Assembly: GCA_004144865.1 (NCBI GenBank)
Contig: SEAY01000018.1
Span: forward strand, 1 to 41,615
Source: Comamonadaceae bacterium
GTDB lineage: Bacteria; Pseudomonadota; Gammaproteobacteria; Burkholderiales; Burkholderiaceae_C
Reading direction: 5' to 3'
DNA: 41,615 bases
A model generated the notes under the pieces. It did not search any database. It was not told the origin of the DNA and saw only the letters and a program-made list of their open reading frames with translations. This document shows positions 1-8,415 of the stretch, in pieces. Both the position numbers and the translations under genes were made by a program. How positions within the stretch are numbered: the stretch's first letter is position 1; each line of letters starts with the position of its first letter.

Positions 1-927
1 GCCATCAGCTTCGGGCTGGTGCACATTCCGGTGACCCTGCACTCCGCCACGGCGGAGAACCGCATGAAATTCAACCTGCTGGACAAGTCCACGATGACAC
101 GCGTGGGCAACCAGCAGGTCAACAAGTCCACCGGCGAATCGATGCAGCGCGAGGAGATCGTCAAGGGCTTTGAGGTCGAGAAGGACCAGTTCGTCGTGCT
201 CACTCCCGAGGAGATCAAGACCGCCCTGCCGCGCTCGACGCAGACCATCGACATCGAGGCCTTCGTGGATCGGGAGCAGATCCCCAGCGTGTACTTCAAC
301 AAGCCCTATTACGTGAGCCCGGCCGGCAAGGGCGGGCAGAAGCCCTTCGCGCTGCTGCGCGAAACGCTGGTGCGCACGGGCAAGGTGGGGATCGCGAAGG
401 TGGTCATCTCCACCAAGCAGCACCTCGCGATGCTGCTGCCACAGGACAAGGGCCTGGTGCTGAACCTGCTGCGCTGGTCCGACGAAGTGCGCGACACCGC
501 GGGCCTGGCCTGGCCGGGCGAGGACATCACCGTGAGCGCGGGCGAGCTGAAGATGGCCGAACAGCTGGTGGACGCCATGGCGGGTGACTGGCAGCCCGAC
601 CTGTTCCACGACGAGTTCCGCGAGAAGCTGATGGCACTGGTCGAGGAAAAGGCGAAGGCAGGCGGGCTGCGCACCGTGGCGCCGCTGCCGGGCGAGGACG
701 TGCCCGCGAGCGCCGAAATCATCGACCTCACGGAGCTGCTGCGCCGCAGCCTCAAGGGCAATGCGGCCGCCGCCCCCGCGCCCGCCGCGAAGAAGGCAGC
801 GCCGCGACGCGAGACCGCGGCCAACGACGAGGCCGTTCCCTTGAAGAAGGCGGCGGCGCGCAAGACCCCTGGAACCGCCCGCGCCAGCGCGCCCGCCAAG
901 GCGCCCGCGCGGCGCAAGAGTGGCTGA
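1..927 (+). CDS. ku: Ku DNA end-binding protein (5' end missing)
   Basis: Bacterial Ku forms a homodimeric ring that binds DNA double-strand ends and recruits ligase LigD for non-homologous end joining. The reading frame is open from the first base; the visible part begins AISFGLVHIPV, the conserved start of the Ku core, so only a few N-terminal residues lie outside the window. The core beta-barrel region runs to about residue 235 of the visible part. The last ~60 residues are rich in Ala, Lys, Arg and Pro, typical of the basic C-terminal extension that tunes DNA binding. No ligD is visible downstream; it may lie upstream or elsewhere. The stop overlaps the GTG start of the next gene by 8 bases, suggesting co-transcription. 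Confidence 0.95.
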   Translation, partial: AISFGLVHIPVTLHSATAENRMKFNLLDKSTMTRVGNQQVNKSTGESMQREEIVKGFEVEKDQFVVLTPEEIKTALPRSTQTIDIEAFVDREQIPSVYFNKPYYVSPAGKGGQKPFALLRETLVRTGKVGIAKVVISTKQHLAMLLPQDKGLVLNLLRWSDEVRDTAGLAWPGEDITVSAGELKMAEQLVDAMAGDWQPDLFHDEFREKLMALVEEKAKAGGLRTVAPLPGEDVPASAEIIDLTELLRRSLKGNAAAAPAPAAKKAAPRRETAANDEAVPLKKAAARKTPGTARASAPAKAPARRKSG

Positions 928-1624
928 CGGGGCCACCGCGGCGATGCGGGCTGCGGCAGCCGTCTCCTTCGCGCTGGCGCTCGGCCTCGCCGGTTGCGGC
1001 CAGGAATTGCCGCAGACGGCCACCCTGGGCGCCGGCGGCGGCAGCCCATCGCTTGCAGACGGCGCGCAGGCCGGCGGCTCGCTGGTGGACGCGCGCGGCC
1101 GCCCGCTGTCGCCCCCGCCCGTTCCTGCAAACGTGCCCGCGCAGGCCGTCCGTGCCGGCGAAGAAAGCGCCCTCGCGCTGTGGGTCCACGAAGGCCGCGT
1201 CGTGACGTCGGCCTGGACGCGCGAGGCCGGCTGGAGCGCCGCGCAGCCCCTGGAGGAAATCTACGGCGCGGCCAGCGACGCCCAGCTGGCGAGCAACGGG
1301 CGCGGGGTGGCCATGGCGGTGTGGCGCCACACGGTGGGCAGCATCCAGAGCCTGCGCTTCAGCCGCTTCGAGCAAGGCGCGGGCTGGACCCGGCCCGACG
1401 TCATGCCGGGCGCGCTGCCCCAGGCCGATGCCGCCGGCACCGCCGACGACGGCCCCCGGCTGCAGATGGATGCGGACGGCAACGCCACGGCGCGATGGCC
1501 CAGCGGCTTCCACGCCGGCGAGGTGCAGACCGCGCGCTATGTCGCCGGGCAGGGCTGGACCCAGGCTGCCGGCGAACCCGTGGCCACCGCGGGCCCGGCC
1601 GCCGCACCCACCGGCGTGCGCTAG
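920..1624 (+). CDS. Exported lipoprotein with W-x-GW repeats, function unknown
   Basis: I do not recognise a named family. A GTG at 920 or an ATG at 944 can start it; both give a hydrophobic segment followed by the lipobox LAGC (Cys26 from GTG, Cys18 from ATG), so it is predicted to be a lipid-anchored envelope protein. The mature part carries three copies of a roughly 45-residue unit with an Ala-x-x-x-Trp strand followed by an aromatic strand ending in G-x-GW or AGW (AGWSAA, AGWTRP, QGWTQA). This looks like blades of a beta-propeller, but three copies are too few for a closed propeller, so it may multimerise or be a remnant. It overlaps the ku stop. Its TAG stop shares the CTAG palindrome with the stop of the convergent LysR gene. 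Confidence 0.7.
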   Translation: MADGATAAMRAAAAVSFALALGLAGCGQELPQTATLGAGGGSPSLADGAQAGGSLVDARGRPLSPPPVPANVPAQAVRAGEESALALWVHEGRVVTSAWTREAGWSAAQPLEEIYGAASDAQLASNGRGVAMAVWRHTVGSIQSLRFSRFEQGAGWTRPDVMPGALPQADAAGTADDGPRLQMDADGNATARWPSGFHAGEVQTARYVAGQGWTQAAGEPVATAGPAAAPTGVR

Positions 1625-2583
1625 GCGCGCCGCGACACGCCGCGCGGGGCAGCACGTTCCGCCTCGGCCAGCAGCCATTCGGCGAAAGCCACCGCGCTCG
1701 GGTTGTGCTCGCCTTGCGGCGCGAGCGTCACGAAGTAGCCGCGCCGCGACGCGGCCGGCGCGCGGAAAGGCGCGACGAGCTTCTTGGCGCGCACGAGGTC
1801 GGCCAGCAGCGGCAGCCGTCCGATCACCACGCCCTGCCCCGCCACGGCGGCGGCCACGGCCTCGCCGTAGCGCGTGAAGCGCAGCGTGTGCGCCATCTCC
1901 ACCGAAGCCAGTCCCATCAGCTGCAGCCAGGGCTCCCAGTCCACCGTGAGGGAGCCGTCGTGCATCTCGATCGTCAGCAGCGTGTGGCGGCCCAGGTCGG
2001 CCGGCGTCTTCAGCGGGCGCGCCCGGTCGCGCAGCAGCTGCGGCGCGCACATGGGCTGCACCTCCTCCTCGAACAGCACCGGTCCGCGCCCTTCGGAACT
2101 GGGCACGAACCGCACCGCGACGTCCACGTTGCCGCGCTGCAGGTCCACCAGGTCGAGCGTGGCGGAAATGCGCACCTCCACGTCCGGGTGGGCGGCGGTG
2201 AAGCGGGTGAGGCGCGGGATCAGCCAGAAGGACGCGAACCCCGGCGTGCAGGTCACGGTGAGCTGGCGCTGCGCGCGGCCGGCGCGCACGCGGGCGGCCG
2301 CATCGCGCAGGCGCTCCAGGCTGTCTTCCACGGCGCGGCGCAGGATGCGCCCGGCCTCGGTGAGCGCGAGCGCGCGGTGGCGCCGCTCGAACAGCGGCGC
2401 GCCCACGCTGTCCTCGAGCTGCTGGATCTGCCGGCTCACCGCCGACTGGGACAGGAAGAGTTCCGCCCCCGCCCGCGTGAAGCTCAGGTGCCGCGCCGCC
2501 GCCTCGAAAGTGTGGAGCAGGTCCAGCCGCAGCTGGTGCGAGCGCGGCTGCGCGTTCGCATTCCCGTCACGCATGCTGGCCAT
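1621..2583 (-). CDS. LysR-family transcriptional regulator
   Basis: The protein has an N-terminal winged helix-turn-helix (about residues 14-75, with the typical F-x-x-A-A-R-x-L-S-F-T-R-A and S-Q-S-A-V-S-R-Q-I motifs) and a periplasmic-binding-like effector domain (about 95-310) with the GVVIGRLPLLAD pattern near the end. The GcvA-like length of about 320 residues fits. I chose the ATG at 2583; an ATG at 2574 is nearly as good. The longer reading frame up to 2760 would run through the divergent promoter and neighbour and is rejected. It is divergent from the DUF2917 gene with 73 bases between starts, so it probably controls that gene and itself. The ligand cannot be told from sequence. Confidence 0.9.
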   Translation of the reverse strand: MASMRDGNANAQPRSHQLRLDLLHTFEAAARHLSFTRAGAELFLSQSAVSRQIQQLEDSVGAPLFERRHRALALTEAGRILRRAVEDSLERLRDAAARVRAGRAQRQLTVTCTPGFASFWLIPRLTRFTAAHPDVEVRISATLDLVDLQRGNVDVAVRFVPSSEGRGPVLFEEEVQPMCAPQLLRDRARPLKTPADLGRHTLLTIEMHDGSLTVDWEPWLQLMGLASVEMAHTLRFTRYGEAVAAAVAGQGVVIGRLPLLADLVRAKKLVAPFRAPAASRRGYFVTLAPQGEHNPSAVAFAEWLLAEAERAAPRGVSRRA

Positions 2584-2622
2584 GCAAAACCGCCGTTTCT
2601 CTCGCAGGGGAGCGACCAGTAT

Positions 2623-2637
2623 ATTGATTCGCGTGAT
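2623..2637. promoter_or_regulatory. Candidate LysR box (T-N11-A) between divergent genes
   Basis: In the 73-base divergent region lies AT-N11-AT, containing the LysR consensus T-N11-A (T2624, A2636). It sits just upstream of the AAGGAG ribosome site of the DUF2917 gene, in the only AT-rich stretch of the gap (around 2621-2630). The position fits a divergent LysR operator, but dyad symmetry inside the box is poor. Confidence 0.25.
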
Positions 2638-2656
2638 GCATCCCAAGGAGCCCACC

Positions 2657-2965
2657 ATGCGCGAAGGACCGACCATCGCCCTGCCCGCCCGCCAGCTGTT
2701 CGCGATCCCGGACGCCGGGGCCGTGCAGATCCTGTGCACGGCCGGGTGCCTGTGGCTCACGCTCGACGAGGACGGGCGCGACGTCGTGCTCTACCCGGGC
2801 GACAGTTTCGAGGACGCGTCCGGACGCCGCGCGCTGGTCTACGCCTTCGAAGCGTCGGCGTTCACCTTGCTGGCGCAGCGCCGCAGCGCCGGGCGGCCCG
2901 CGTCGGCGAAGGGCGGCCGCTTCCCGATCGTCTGGGCCGCGACCCGCACGGCCGGTTCCGGCTGA
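2657..2965 (+). CDS. DUF2917 small cytoplasmic protein
   Basis: The 102-residue protein has the DUF2917 pattern: an early L-x-A-R-Q-L segment, a beta-rich core with C-L-W-L-T-L-D-E-D-G-R-D and L-Y-P-G-D-S-F, and a short variable tail. This is a small single-domain cupin-like fold of unknown function that in Burkholderiales often sits beside a LysR gene, as here. The ATG at 2657 is preceded by AAGGAG at 2645-2650; an upstream ATG at 2636 lacks a ribosome site and overlaps the operator region. The LysR gene at 1621-2583 is the likely regulator (inference from divergence). Confidence 0.85.
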   Translation: MREGPTIALPARQLFAIPDAGAVQILCTAGCLWLTLDEDGRDVVLYPGDSFEDASGRRALVYAFEASAFTLLAQRRSAGRPASAKGGRFPIVWAATRTAGSG

Positions 2966-3158
2966 GACCGCGCGCCGTGCGAAGGAGCGCGACGCCGCGC
3001 CCGCATGCTGCCGAATGTCCAGCCAACACGCAGTTCATGCGCATTCGACGCACATGCCTCTGCGCGACGTGAGGCGGCGTCCTACACCGGGGATGGCGTG
3101 GCGATGACAGGATGCATGCATTCGCACGCACGAAGCCGTTCCCGAGGTCTCCCGCAAG

Positions 3159-3773
3159 TTGTTTTCCGCCGTACGTTCCTGCCCCCCGGCCGATCGCGCC
3201 GGGCCCCTTGCGCAGCTGCGCGCCGCCACGCGCGCCCATCACCAGCGCATCGACCGCCTGATGGACCTGCGCCGCATGCGCGACCCCGGGCACTACGCCG
3301 GCGTGCTGCGGGTCTTCGACGCCTTCCTCGCCGCCTGGGAGCCGGCTGTCGCTGCGGCGCTGCCGCCACAGTGGCACGCCTGGCTGGATGCCCGTTCACG
3401 CCGGCCTTTCCTGGAGCGGGACCTCGCCGTCCTCGGCATCGCGCCGGCGGACGCTGACGCGCGCGTGCCCAGCCTCTCCAGTGCCGCCGCGGCCTGGGGC
3501 TCGGTCTACGTGATGGAAGGCTCCGCGCTGGGCGGGCAGTTCATCACCCGCAGCCTCGCCGAGGCCGGGCTTTTCCCGCACCGGGGCGCCGCCTACTTTC
3601 ACGGCTGGGGCGAGCGGACCGCATCCATGTGGCGCGATTGCCGCACCACCCTGGAAGAACAGCTCGCCGACCCGCGCGCCCTGGCCGACGCCTGCGACGC
3701 CGCATGCCGGACCTTCGACACCCTGTCCAACCTGCTGGAATCCGCCCTGCATGAGCGCACTGCCGTTGCCTGA
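3159..3773 (+). CDS. bphO: Biliverdin-producing heme oxygenase (BphO type)
   Basis: Heme oxygenase opens heme to biliverdin, CO and iron; here it would supply the chromophore for the adjacent phytochrome. The N-terminal helix LRAATRAHHQRID carries the proximal heme ligand (His28 by the L-R-x-x-T-x-x-x-H pattern; His27 is adjacent). The distal helix has the glycine-rich kink motif GSALGG at 121-126. The 204-residue length is normal. The start is TTG: between an in-frame stop at 3105-3107 and the conserved helix there is no ATG or GTG, and GAGG lies 11 bases upstream of the TTG. The gene overlaps the phytochrome start by 23 bases, indicating translational coupling. A 10-base palindrome ATGCATGCAT lies at 3112-3121. 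Confidence 0.92.
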   Translation: MFSAVRSCPPADRAGPLAQLRAATRAHHQRIDRLMDLRRMRDPGHYAGVLRVFDAFLAAWEPAVAAALPPQWHAWLDARSRRPFLERDLAVLGIAPADADARVPSLSSAAAAWGSVYVMEGSALGGQFITRSLAEAGLFPHRGAAYFHGWGERTASMWRDCRTTLEEQLADPRALADACDAACRTFDTLSNLLESALHERTAVA

Positions 3774-5964
3774 CCTGGCGCAGTGCGCCATCGAACCCAT
3801 CCGGGTGCCGGGCGCCATTCAGCCGCATGGCCGCCTGGCCGTGCTGGCCGCCGGCAGCGGCAAGCTGCTGGCGTTCAGCGCCAACTGGGCCTCGGAGGAC
3901 GCCGTCCGCGCGGCGCTGTCCACGCTGCCGGTCGATAGCGGCCGGCTCCAGCCCGGCGCCGGGCCCGCATGGATAGGCAGCCTGCCGATGGAAGGGCGCA
4001 GCTTCGACGCCGGCGCGCACCTGCAGGGCGAGCGCGTCATCGTCGAATACGAGCCGGCCGGGCCCGGCACCGGCATGCGCGCGCCCATCTACACCGTGGC
4101 GCGCGACCTCCTGCCGATGCTGCAGCAGGCCGACTCCGTCACGGCGCTCTGCCAGGTGGTGGCGCGGGAGATGAAGCGCCTCACCGGCTTCGGCCGCTGC
4201 CTGGTGTACCGGTTCGACTCCGACGGCCACGGCGAGGTGCTCGCCGAGCGGCTCGACGAGGGGTACCACTCCTATGCAGGCCATCGTTTCCCGGCGAGCG
4301 ACGTGCCGGCGCAGGCGCGCGAGCTGTACCGCACGAACCACATCCGGGTGATCCCGGACGCCTCCTACACACCCGTGCCGCTGCTGCCGGCCGCGGGTGC
4401 ACCCGACCCTTCCGGCCTGGACCTGAGCTTTGCCGCGCTGCGCAGCGTGTCGCCGGTGCACCTGGAGTACATGCGCAACATGGGGACGGCCGCGTCGATG
4501 TCGGTGTCGATCGTCGTCGGGGGCCGGCTCTGGGGGCTGATCTCCTGCCACGACCGGGCCGCAAGGCACCTCAGTTTCCAGACCCGCGTGGCCTGCGAAC
4601 ACCTGGGACGGCTGCTCTCGCTGCAGATCCAGGCCCAGGAGGACAACGCCGAGGTCGCGCAGCGGCTCGCACTGCACCAGCGCGTGCTGACGCTCGTCGC
4701 GCTCATGGCCGAATCCGACGGCACGCTGCAGCGCCTGGTGGAGCCCCAGCTCGCGCTGCCGGAGCTGACCGGAGCGACCGGCGCGGCGGTGGTCCTGAAC
4801 GACAGCTGCTGGACGATCGGCCAGACACCGCCGGCCGACGCGGTGCGCGAACTCGCGCACTGGATCGTCGGCCGCGGCGAGGACCTGTTCTCGACGGACC
4901 GCCTGCCGGAGGTCTATCCCGGCGGCGAGGCGCTGCTGCCCGCGTGCGCGGGCGTGCTGGCGGTGTCGATCTCGCAGGTGCACAAGCACGTGGTGCTGTG
5001 GTTCCGGCCCGAGCTGGTGCAGACCATCCAGTGGGCGGGCGACCCGCGCAAGACGCTGCCGGCGCAGGGGCGCATCCATCCGCGCCAGAGCTTCGAGAGC
5101 TGGCAGGAACGGGTGCGTGGGCGCTCGGCGCCCTGGCTGCCGGCCCAGCGCGCCGCGCTCGGCGAATTGCGCCAGGCCCTGATCGCGCTGGTGCTGCGCC
5201 GCGCGGAGGAGATGGCCGGGCACGCGGTCGAACTCGGGCGCGTGAACAAGGAACTGGAGGCCTTCAGCTACACCGTGTCGCACGACCTGCGCGCCCCGAT
5301 GCGCCATATCGCCGGCTACGTGGACCTGGTGATGGAGGACAACGCCGGCCGGCTGGACGAACGCGCCTTGCGCTACCTGCACCACGTCAAGGACGCCGCT
5401 TCCTATGCCGGCCGATTGGTCGACGCGCTCCTGGACTTCTCGCGCCTCGGGCGCTCCGGCCTGCGCCCCGCGATGATCGACGCGACCGCGCTGGTCGAGG
5501 ACCTGGTGGACGAGATGCGCCAGCAGGAGCGGGGCCGCCGCATCGAGTGGGAGCTTGCGGGCCCGCTGCCGCGCCTGTGGGCCGACCCGCTGCTGCTGCA
5601 GGGTGCCGTGCGCAACCTGCTCTCCAACGCGGTGAAGTACACGCGCGGGCGCGATCCCGCACGCATCCGCATCACCCCGGTCACGCGGGCGGAAGGCAGC
5701 GGCCTGGAGGTCGCGGACAACGGCGTCGGCTTCCCGATGAAGTACGTCGGCAAGCTGTTCGGCGTCTTCCAGCGGCTGCATCGCACCGAGGACTTCGACG
5801 GCACCGGCATCGGCCTGGCCAACGTGAAGAGGATCGTCGAGCGCCACGGCGGCAGCGTGTGGGCGCGCGGCGAGCCCGACCGCGGCGCCACCTTCGGCTT
5901 CGTGCTGCCGCCGCCCCCCAAGAACAACGACGCGCCCGGCGCACACACCGAGGAGCCTGCCTGA
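3751..5964 (+). CDS. bphP: Bacteriophytochrome histidine kinase
   Basis: This is a red/far-red photoreceptor kinase of 737 residues. The domains in order are PAS (about 8-120), GAF (about 130-300), PHY (about 315-480), HisKA (about 500-570) and HATPase_c (about 610-730). The biliverdin-attaching Cys is Cys12, in the N-terminal extension before EPIRVPGAIQPHG, as in bacterial rather than plant phytochromes. GAF has PASDVPAQAR with Asp184 and the SPVHLEYMRNMG segment; PHY has the tongue motif PRQSF at 444-448. The phospho-acceptor is His511 in VSHDLRAPM; the ATP-binding N box (LLSNAVKY), DNGVGF and GTGIGLA are intact. The partner is probably the single receiver encoded immediately downstream (TGATG overlap). 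Confidence 0.96.
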   Translation: MSALPLPDLAQCAIEPIRVPGAIQPHGRLAVLAAGSGKLLAFSANWASEDAVRAALSTLPVDSGRLQPGAGPAWIGSLPMEGRSFDAGAHLQGERVIVEYEPAGPGTGMRAPIYTVARDLLPMLQQADSVTALCQVVAREMKRLTGFGRCLVYRFDSDGHGEVLAERLDEGYHSYAGHRFPASDVPAQARELYRTNHIRVIPDASYTPVPLLPAAGAPDPSGLDLSFAALRSVSPVHLEYMRNMGTAASMSVSIVVGGRLWGLISCHDRAARHLSFQTRVACEHLGRLLSLQIQAQEDNAEVAQRLALHQRVLTLVALMAESDGTLQRLVEPQLALPELTGATGAAVVLNDSCWTIGQTPPADAVRELAHWIVGRGEDLFSTDRLPEVYPGGEALLPACAGVLAVSISQVHKHVVLWFRPELVQTIQWAGDPRKTLPAQGRIHPRQSFESWQERVRGRSAPWLPAQRAALGELRQALIALVLRRAEEMAGHAVELGRVNKELEAFSYTVSHDLRAPMRHIAGYVDLVMEDNAGRLDERALRYLHHVKDAASYAGRLVDALLDFSRLGRSGLRPAMIDATALVEDLVDEMRQQERGRRIEWELAGPLPRLWADPLLLQGAVRNLLSNAVKYTRGRDPARIRITPVTRAEGSGLEVADNGVGFPMKYVGKLFGVFQRLHRTEDFDGTGIGLANVKRIVERHGGSVWARGEPDRGATFGFVLPPPPKNNDAPGAHTEEPA

Positions 5965-6422
5965 TGCTCAAGCCCATCCTGCTGGTCGAAGACGACCCCC
6001 GCGATCTCGAACTCACCCTGGTGGCGCTCGAACGCAGCCAGCTCGCCAACGAAGTGATCATCGTGCGCGACGGCGAAGCCGCGCTCGAGTACCTGCTGCG
6101 CACCGGCGAATACGCGCAGCGGCCGGAAGGCAACCCCGCCGTGGTCCTGCTGGACCTGAAGCTGCCCAAGGTGAACGGCCTCGAGGTGCTGCAGACCGTG
6201 CGCAGCACCGAGCCGCTGCGCAGCGTGCCGGTGGTGATGCTCACCTCCTCGCACGAGGAGACCGACGTGCTGCGCAGCTACCAGCTGGGCGTGAACGCCT
6301 ACGTGGTGAAGCCGGTCGAGTTCAAGCAGTTCGTCGAGGCGATCGCGGACCTCGGCATCTTCTGGGCCGTCCTGAACGAGCCGCCCCCGGGCTCGCTGCG
6401 CACGAGGCGCAGGCATGAGTGA
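5964..6422 (+). CDS. Single-domain response regulator (Rcp1-like)
   Basis: This 152-residue stand-alone receiver has an acidic pocket at Glu9/Asp10/Asp11, a phospho-acceptor Asp64 in LLDLKLP, a Thr/Ser switch in LTSS and the conserved Lys in VVKPV. There is no output domain, and the C-terminal tail is basic. Phytochrome-associated receivers of this type (Rcp1 in cyanobacteria) take phosphate from the phytochrome kinase. The ATG overlaps the bphP stop (TGATG) and its own stop overlaps the next gene by 8 bases, so all four genes of the cluster appear translationally coupled. The receiver probably signals by protein contact or as a shuttle to the downstream hybrid kinase, which is inference. Confidence 0.93.
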   Translation: MLKPILLVEDDPRDLELTLVALERSQLANEVIIVRDGEAALEYLLRTGEYAQRPEGNPAVVLLDLKLPKVNGLEVLQTVRSTEPLRSVPVVMLTSSHEETDVLRSYQLGVNAYVVKPVEFKQFVEAIADLGIFWAVLNEPPPGSLRTRRRHE

Positions 6423-8364
6423 GGCGGCCGGGTCCGTGGAGCGCGGCTTGCGCGCGCTGCTGGTCGAGGACTCGCGCCTCGACGCGGAACTGCTGCGCGT
6501 GCACCTGGAGCGCACCTGCCCCGGGGTGGAACTGGAGCTGGTGCGGGAGGAAGCCGCGTTCGACGAAGCGCTGCGCCGCGGCGGCTGGGACGTGATCCTG
6601 TCCGACTACGAGCTCCCCGGCTTCACGGGGGCCGACCTGCTGGACCACCGCAACCGCCACGCGCCGGGCGTCCCGTTCATCTTCGTCTCCGGCGTGATCG
6701 GCGAGGACAACGCCGTGGAGCTGCTCAGGCGCGGGGCGACGGACTACGTGGGCAAGAGCCGGCTCGAGCGCCTGGCGCCCGTGCTGCAGCGCGCCCTGCG
6801 CGAGGTGGACGAGCGCCGCGCGCGCGAGACGGCCGAACGCCAGCTGCGCGAGGCCGACCTGCGCTTCGAGCGCGTGGTCGACGGCCTGCGCGACTACGCG
6901 GTGGTGCTGCTCGATGAAGCGGGCACCATCCAGTTCTGGAACCAGGCGGCACGCTCGGTGTTCGGCTACGAGGCGCACGAAGTCCTGGGCCGCCCCGCCG
7001 CCCTGCTCTTCCCGCCGGAGGCGCAGCCCGATCGCGCGGTGGCCGAGGAGCTGCGGCAGGCCCGGGCGCACGGCAAGGCGAGCGACAACCGCTGGCTGGT
7101 GGCCAAGGGCGGCCGCAGGCTGTGGGCCGAGGGCGTGGTGACGGCCCTCGACGACGACCACTCCCGTCCCGCAGGCTACTGCAAGCTGGTCCACGACGCG
7201 ACCGAAGGCCACCTCGCGGCCGAGGCGCTGCGCGCGGCCAAGGAGGAAGCCGACCGGGCCAACCAGGCCAAGGACCGCTTCCTCGCGGTGCTGTCGCACG
7301 AACTGCGCACGCCGCTCGCGCCGATCACCACCGCCGTGCACGTGCTCGAGAAGTCCGTGCAGCTGGACGACCGGCATCGCGACCTGCTGCCCATGATCCG
7401 GCGCAACGTGGCGCTGGAAGCCCGGCTCATCGACGACCTGCTGGACCTCACGGCGATAGGCGCCGGCAAGGTCAGCCTGCAGCGCGAGCACGTGGACATG
7501 CACCAGCTCGCGCGGGCAGTGGTCACGATGGTGGCCGACGCGGTGGAGCAGAAATCCATCGCCATCGACCTCGAATTCGGGGCGCAGAACCCGTACGTGG
7601 ACGGGGACCAGGCGCGCATGCAGCAGGTCCTGTGGAACATGGTCCGCAACGCCATCAAGTTCTCCCCTGCCGGCAGCCGCATCCTGCTGCGCACCGAGAA
7701 CGCCGGGGACCGGTTGGTCCTCGCCTGCACGGACACGGGCATCGGCATCGCCGCGGAAGCCCTGCCGCGCATCTTCCGCCCCTTCGAGCAGGCCGACGCG
7801 GCAGTGTCGCGCAGCTACGGCGGCCTGGGCCTGGGACTCGCCATCGCGCACGGGCTCATGCAGCAGCATGGCGGCGAGATCCGCGCGAGCAGCGAGGGCC
7901 GCGACCGCGGCGCCACCTTCACCATCTCGATGCCGTCCGCAGACGCACCGCAGGCACACCTGCCGGCCGTCCCGGCCGGGGCAGTCCATGCCGGCGACCG
8001 CAAGCGCGTCCTGCTGGTGGAGCACAACGAGGATGCGGCCGCGGCGCTGTCGCTCTGCCTCGAGGAATACGGCTGGCAGGTGCAGCATGCCGGCACCCTC
8101 GCGGAGGCGCTGCGCCTCGCACGGGCGGAGGCGTTCGACGCGGTGCTCACCGACCTCGGCCTGCCCGACGGCAGCGGCATCGAGGTGGGCCGCGCGCTCG
8201 CGCGCCGGCTGCCGGTGATCGCGCTCAGCGGTTACGGCCGCGAGCAGGACCGCCTGAGCTCGGCCGACGCCGGCTTCGCCGCGCACCTTGTGAAACCGGC
8301 CGATCCGGCCGAAGTGCACGCGAAGCTCACCGACGTGCTGTCGCGCCAAGCCCTCAGCGCGTAG
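6415..8364 (+). CDS. Hybrid sensor kinase REC-PAS-HisKA-HATPase-REC
   Basis: This 649-residue soluble hybrid kinase has no membrane segment. The N-terminal receiver (about 10-135) has Asp64 in ILSDYELPG. A PAS domain (about 143-270) starts at FERVVDGLRDYAVVL. HisKA carries His295 in LSHELRTPLAP, followed by HATPase_c with DTGIGI and GGLGLGLA. The C-terminal receiver (about 525-645) has Asp580 in LTDLGLPDGSG and the Lys of VKPAD. The C-terminal receiver reads VEHNED where the usual acidic pair would be E-D, so one metal-binding acid is replaced by His. The gene starts 8 bases before the end of the Rcp-like gene. It may accept phosphate from the phytochrome branch through its N-terminal receiver (inference). 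Confidence 0.93.
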   Translation: MSEAAGSVERGLRALLVEDSRLDAELLRVHLERTCPGVELELVREEAAFDEALRRGGWDVILSDYELPGFTGADLLDHRNRHAPGVPFIFVSGVIGEDNAVELLRRGATDYVGKSRLERLAPVLQRALREVDERRARETAERQLREADLRFERVVDGLRDYAVVLLDEAGTIQFWNQAARSVFGYEAHEVLGRPAALLFPPEAQPDRAVAEELRQARAHGKASDNRWLVAKGGRRLWAEGVVTALDDDHSRPAGYCKLVHDATEGHLAAEALRAAKEEADRANQAKDRFLAVLSHELRTPLAPITTAVHVLEKSVQLDDRHRDLLPMIRRNVALEARLIDDLLDLTAIGAGKVSLQREHVDMHQLARAVVTMVADAVEQKSIAIDLEFGAQNPYVDGDQARMQQVLWNMVRNAIKFSPAGSRILLRTENAGDRLVLACTDTGIGIAAEALPRIFRPFEQADAAVSRSYGGLGLGLAIAHGLMQQHGGEIRASSEGRDRGATFTISMPSADAPQAHLPAVPAGAVHAGDRKRVLLVEHNEDAAAALSLCLEEYGWQVQHAGTLAEALRLARAEAFDAVLTDLGLPDGSGIEVGRALARRLPVIALSGYGREQDRLSSADAGFAAHLVKPADPAEVHAKLTDVLSRQALSA

Positions 8365-8395
8365 GCGCGCGGCAAGCACGACCGGTGTCCCGTGT

Positions 8396-8415
8396 CGGAC
8401 GGTGCAAGCCGTCCG
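8396..8415 (+). other. Hairpin downstream of the hybrid kinase gene
   Basis: CGGACGG at 8396-8402 pairs perfectly with CCGTCCG at 8409-8415 around the loop TGCAAG. It lies 31 bases after the kinase stop and 66 bases before the lipoprotein start. There is no T-run, so it is either a Rho-type 3' end structure for the photoreceptor operon or part of the 5' leader of the lipoprotein gene. Confidence 0.4.

Noticed and set aside
2584-2760. N-terminal extension of the first LysR gene to 2760
   Set aside because: It would run through the divergent promoter and the start of the DUF2917 gene. The helix-turn-helix begins normally from the ATG at 2583.
994-3072. Plus-strand open frame of 692 codons across two genes
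   Set aside because: It is Arg/Ala-rich, crosses the opposite-strand LysR gene and the DUF2917 gene, and has no domain.
3112-3121. ATGCATGCAT palindrome upstream of the heme oxygenase gene
   Set aside because: It is a simple alternating 10-base palindrome with no promoter elements at fixed spacing. It is mentioned in the gene entry but not called as an operator.
3544-5946. Long minus-strand open frame of 800 codons opposite the phytochrome gene
   Set aside because: It is the antisense shadow of bphP. High GC leaves few stops; composition is His/Arg/Ala-rich, there is no recognisable domain, and the plus strand has a complete phytochrome.
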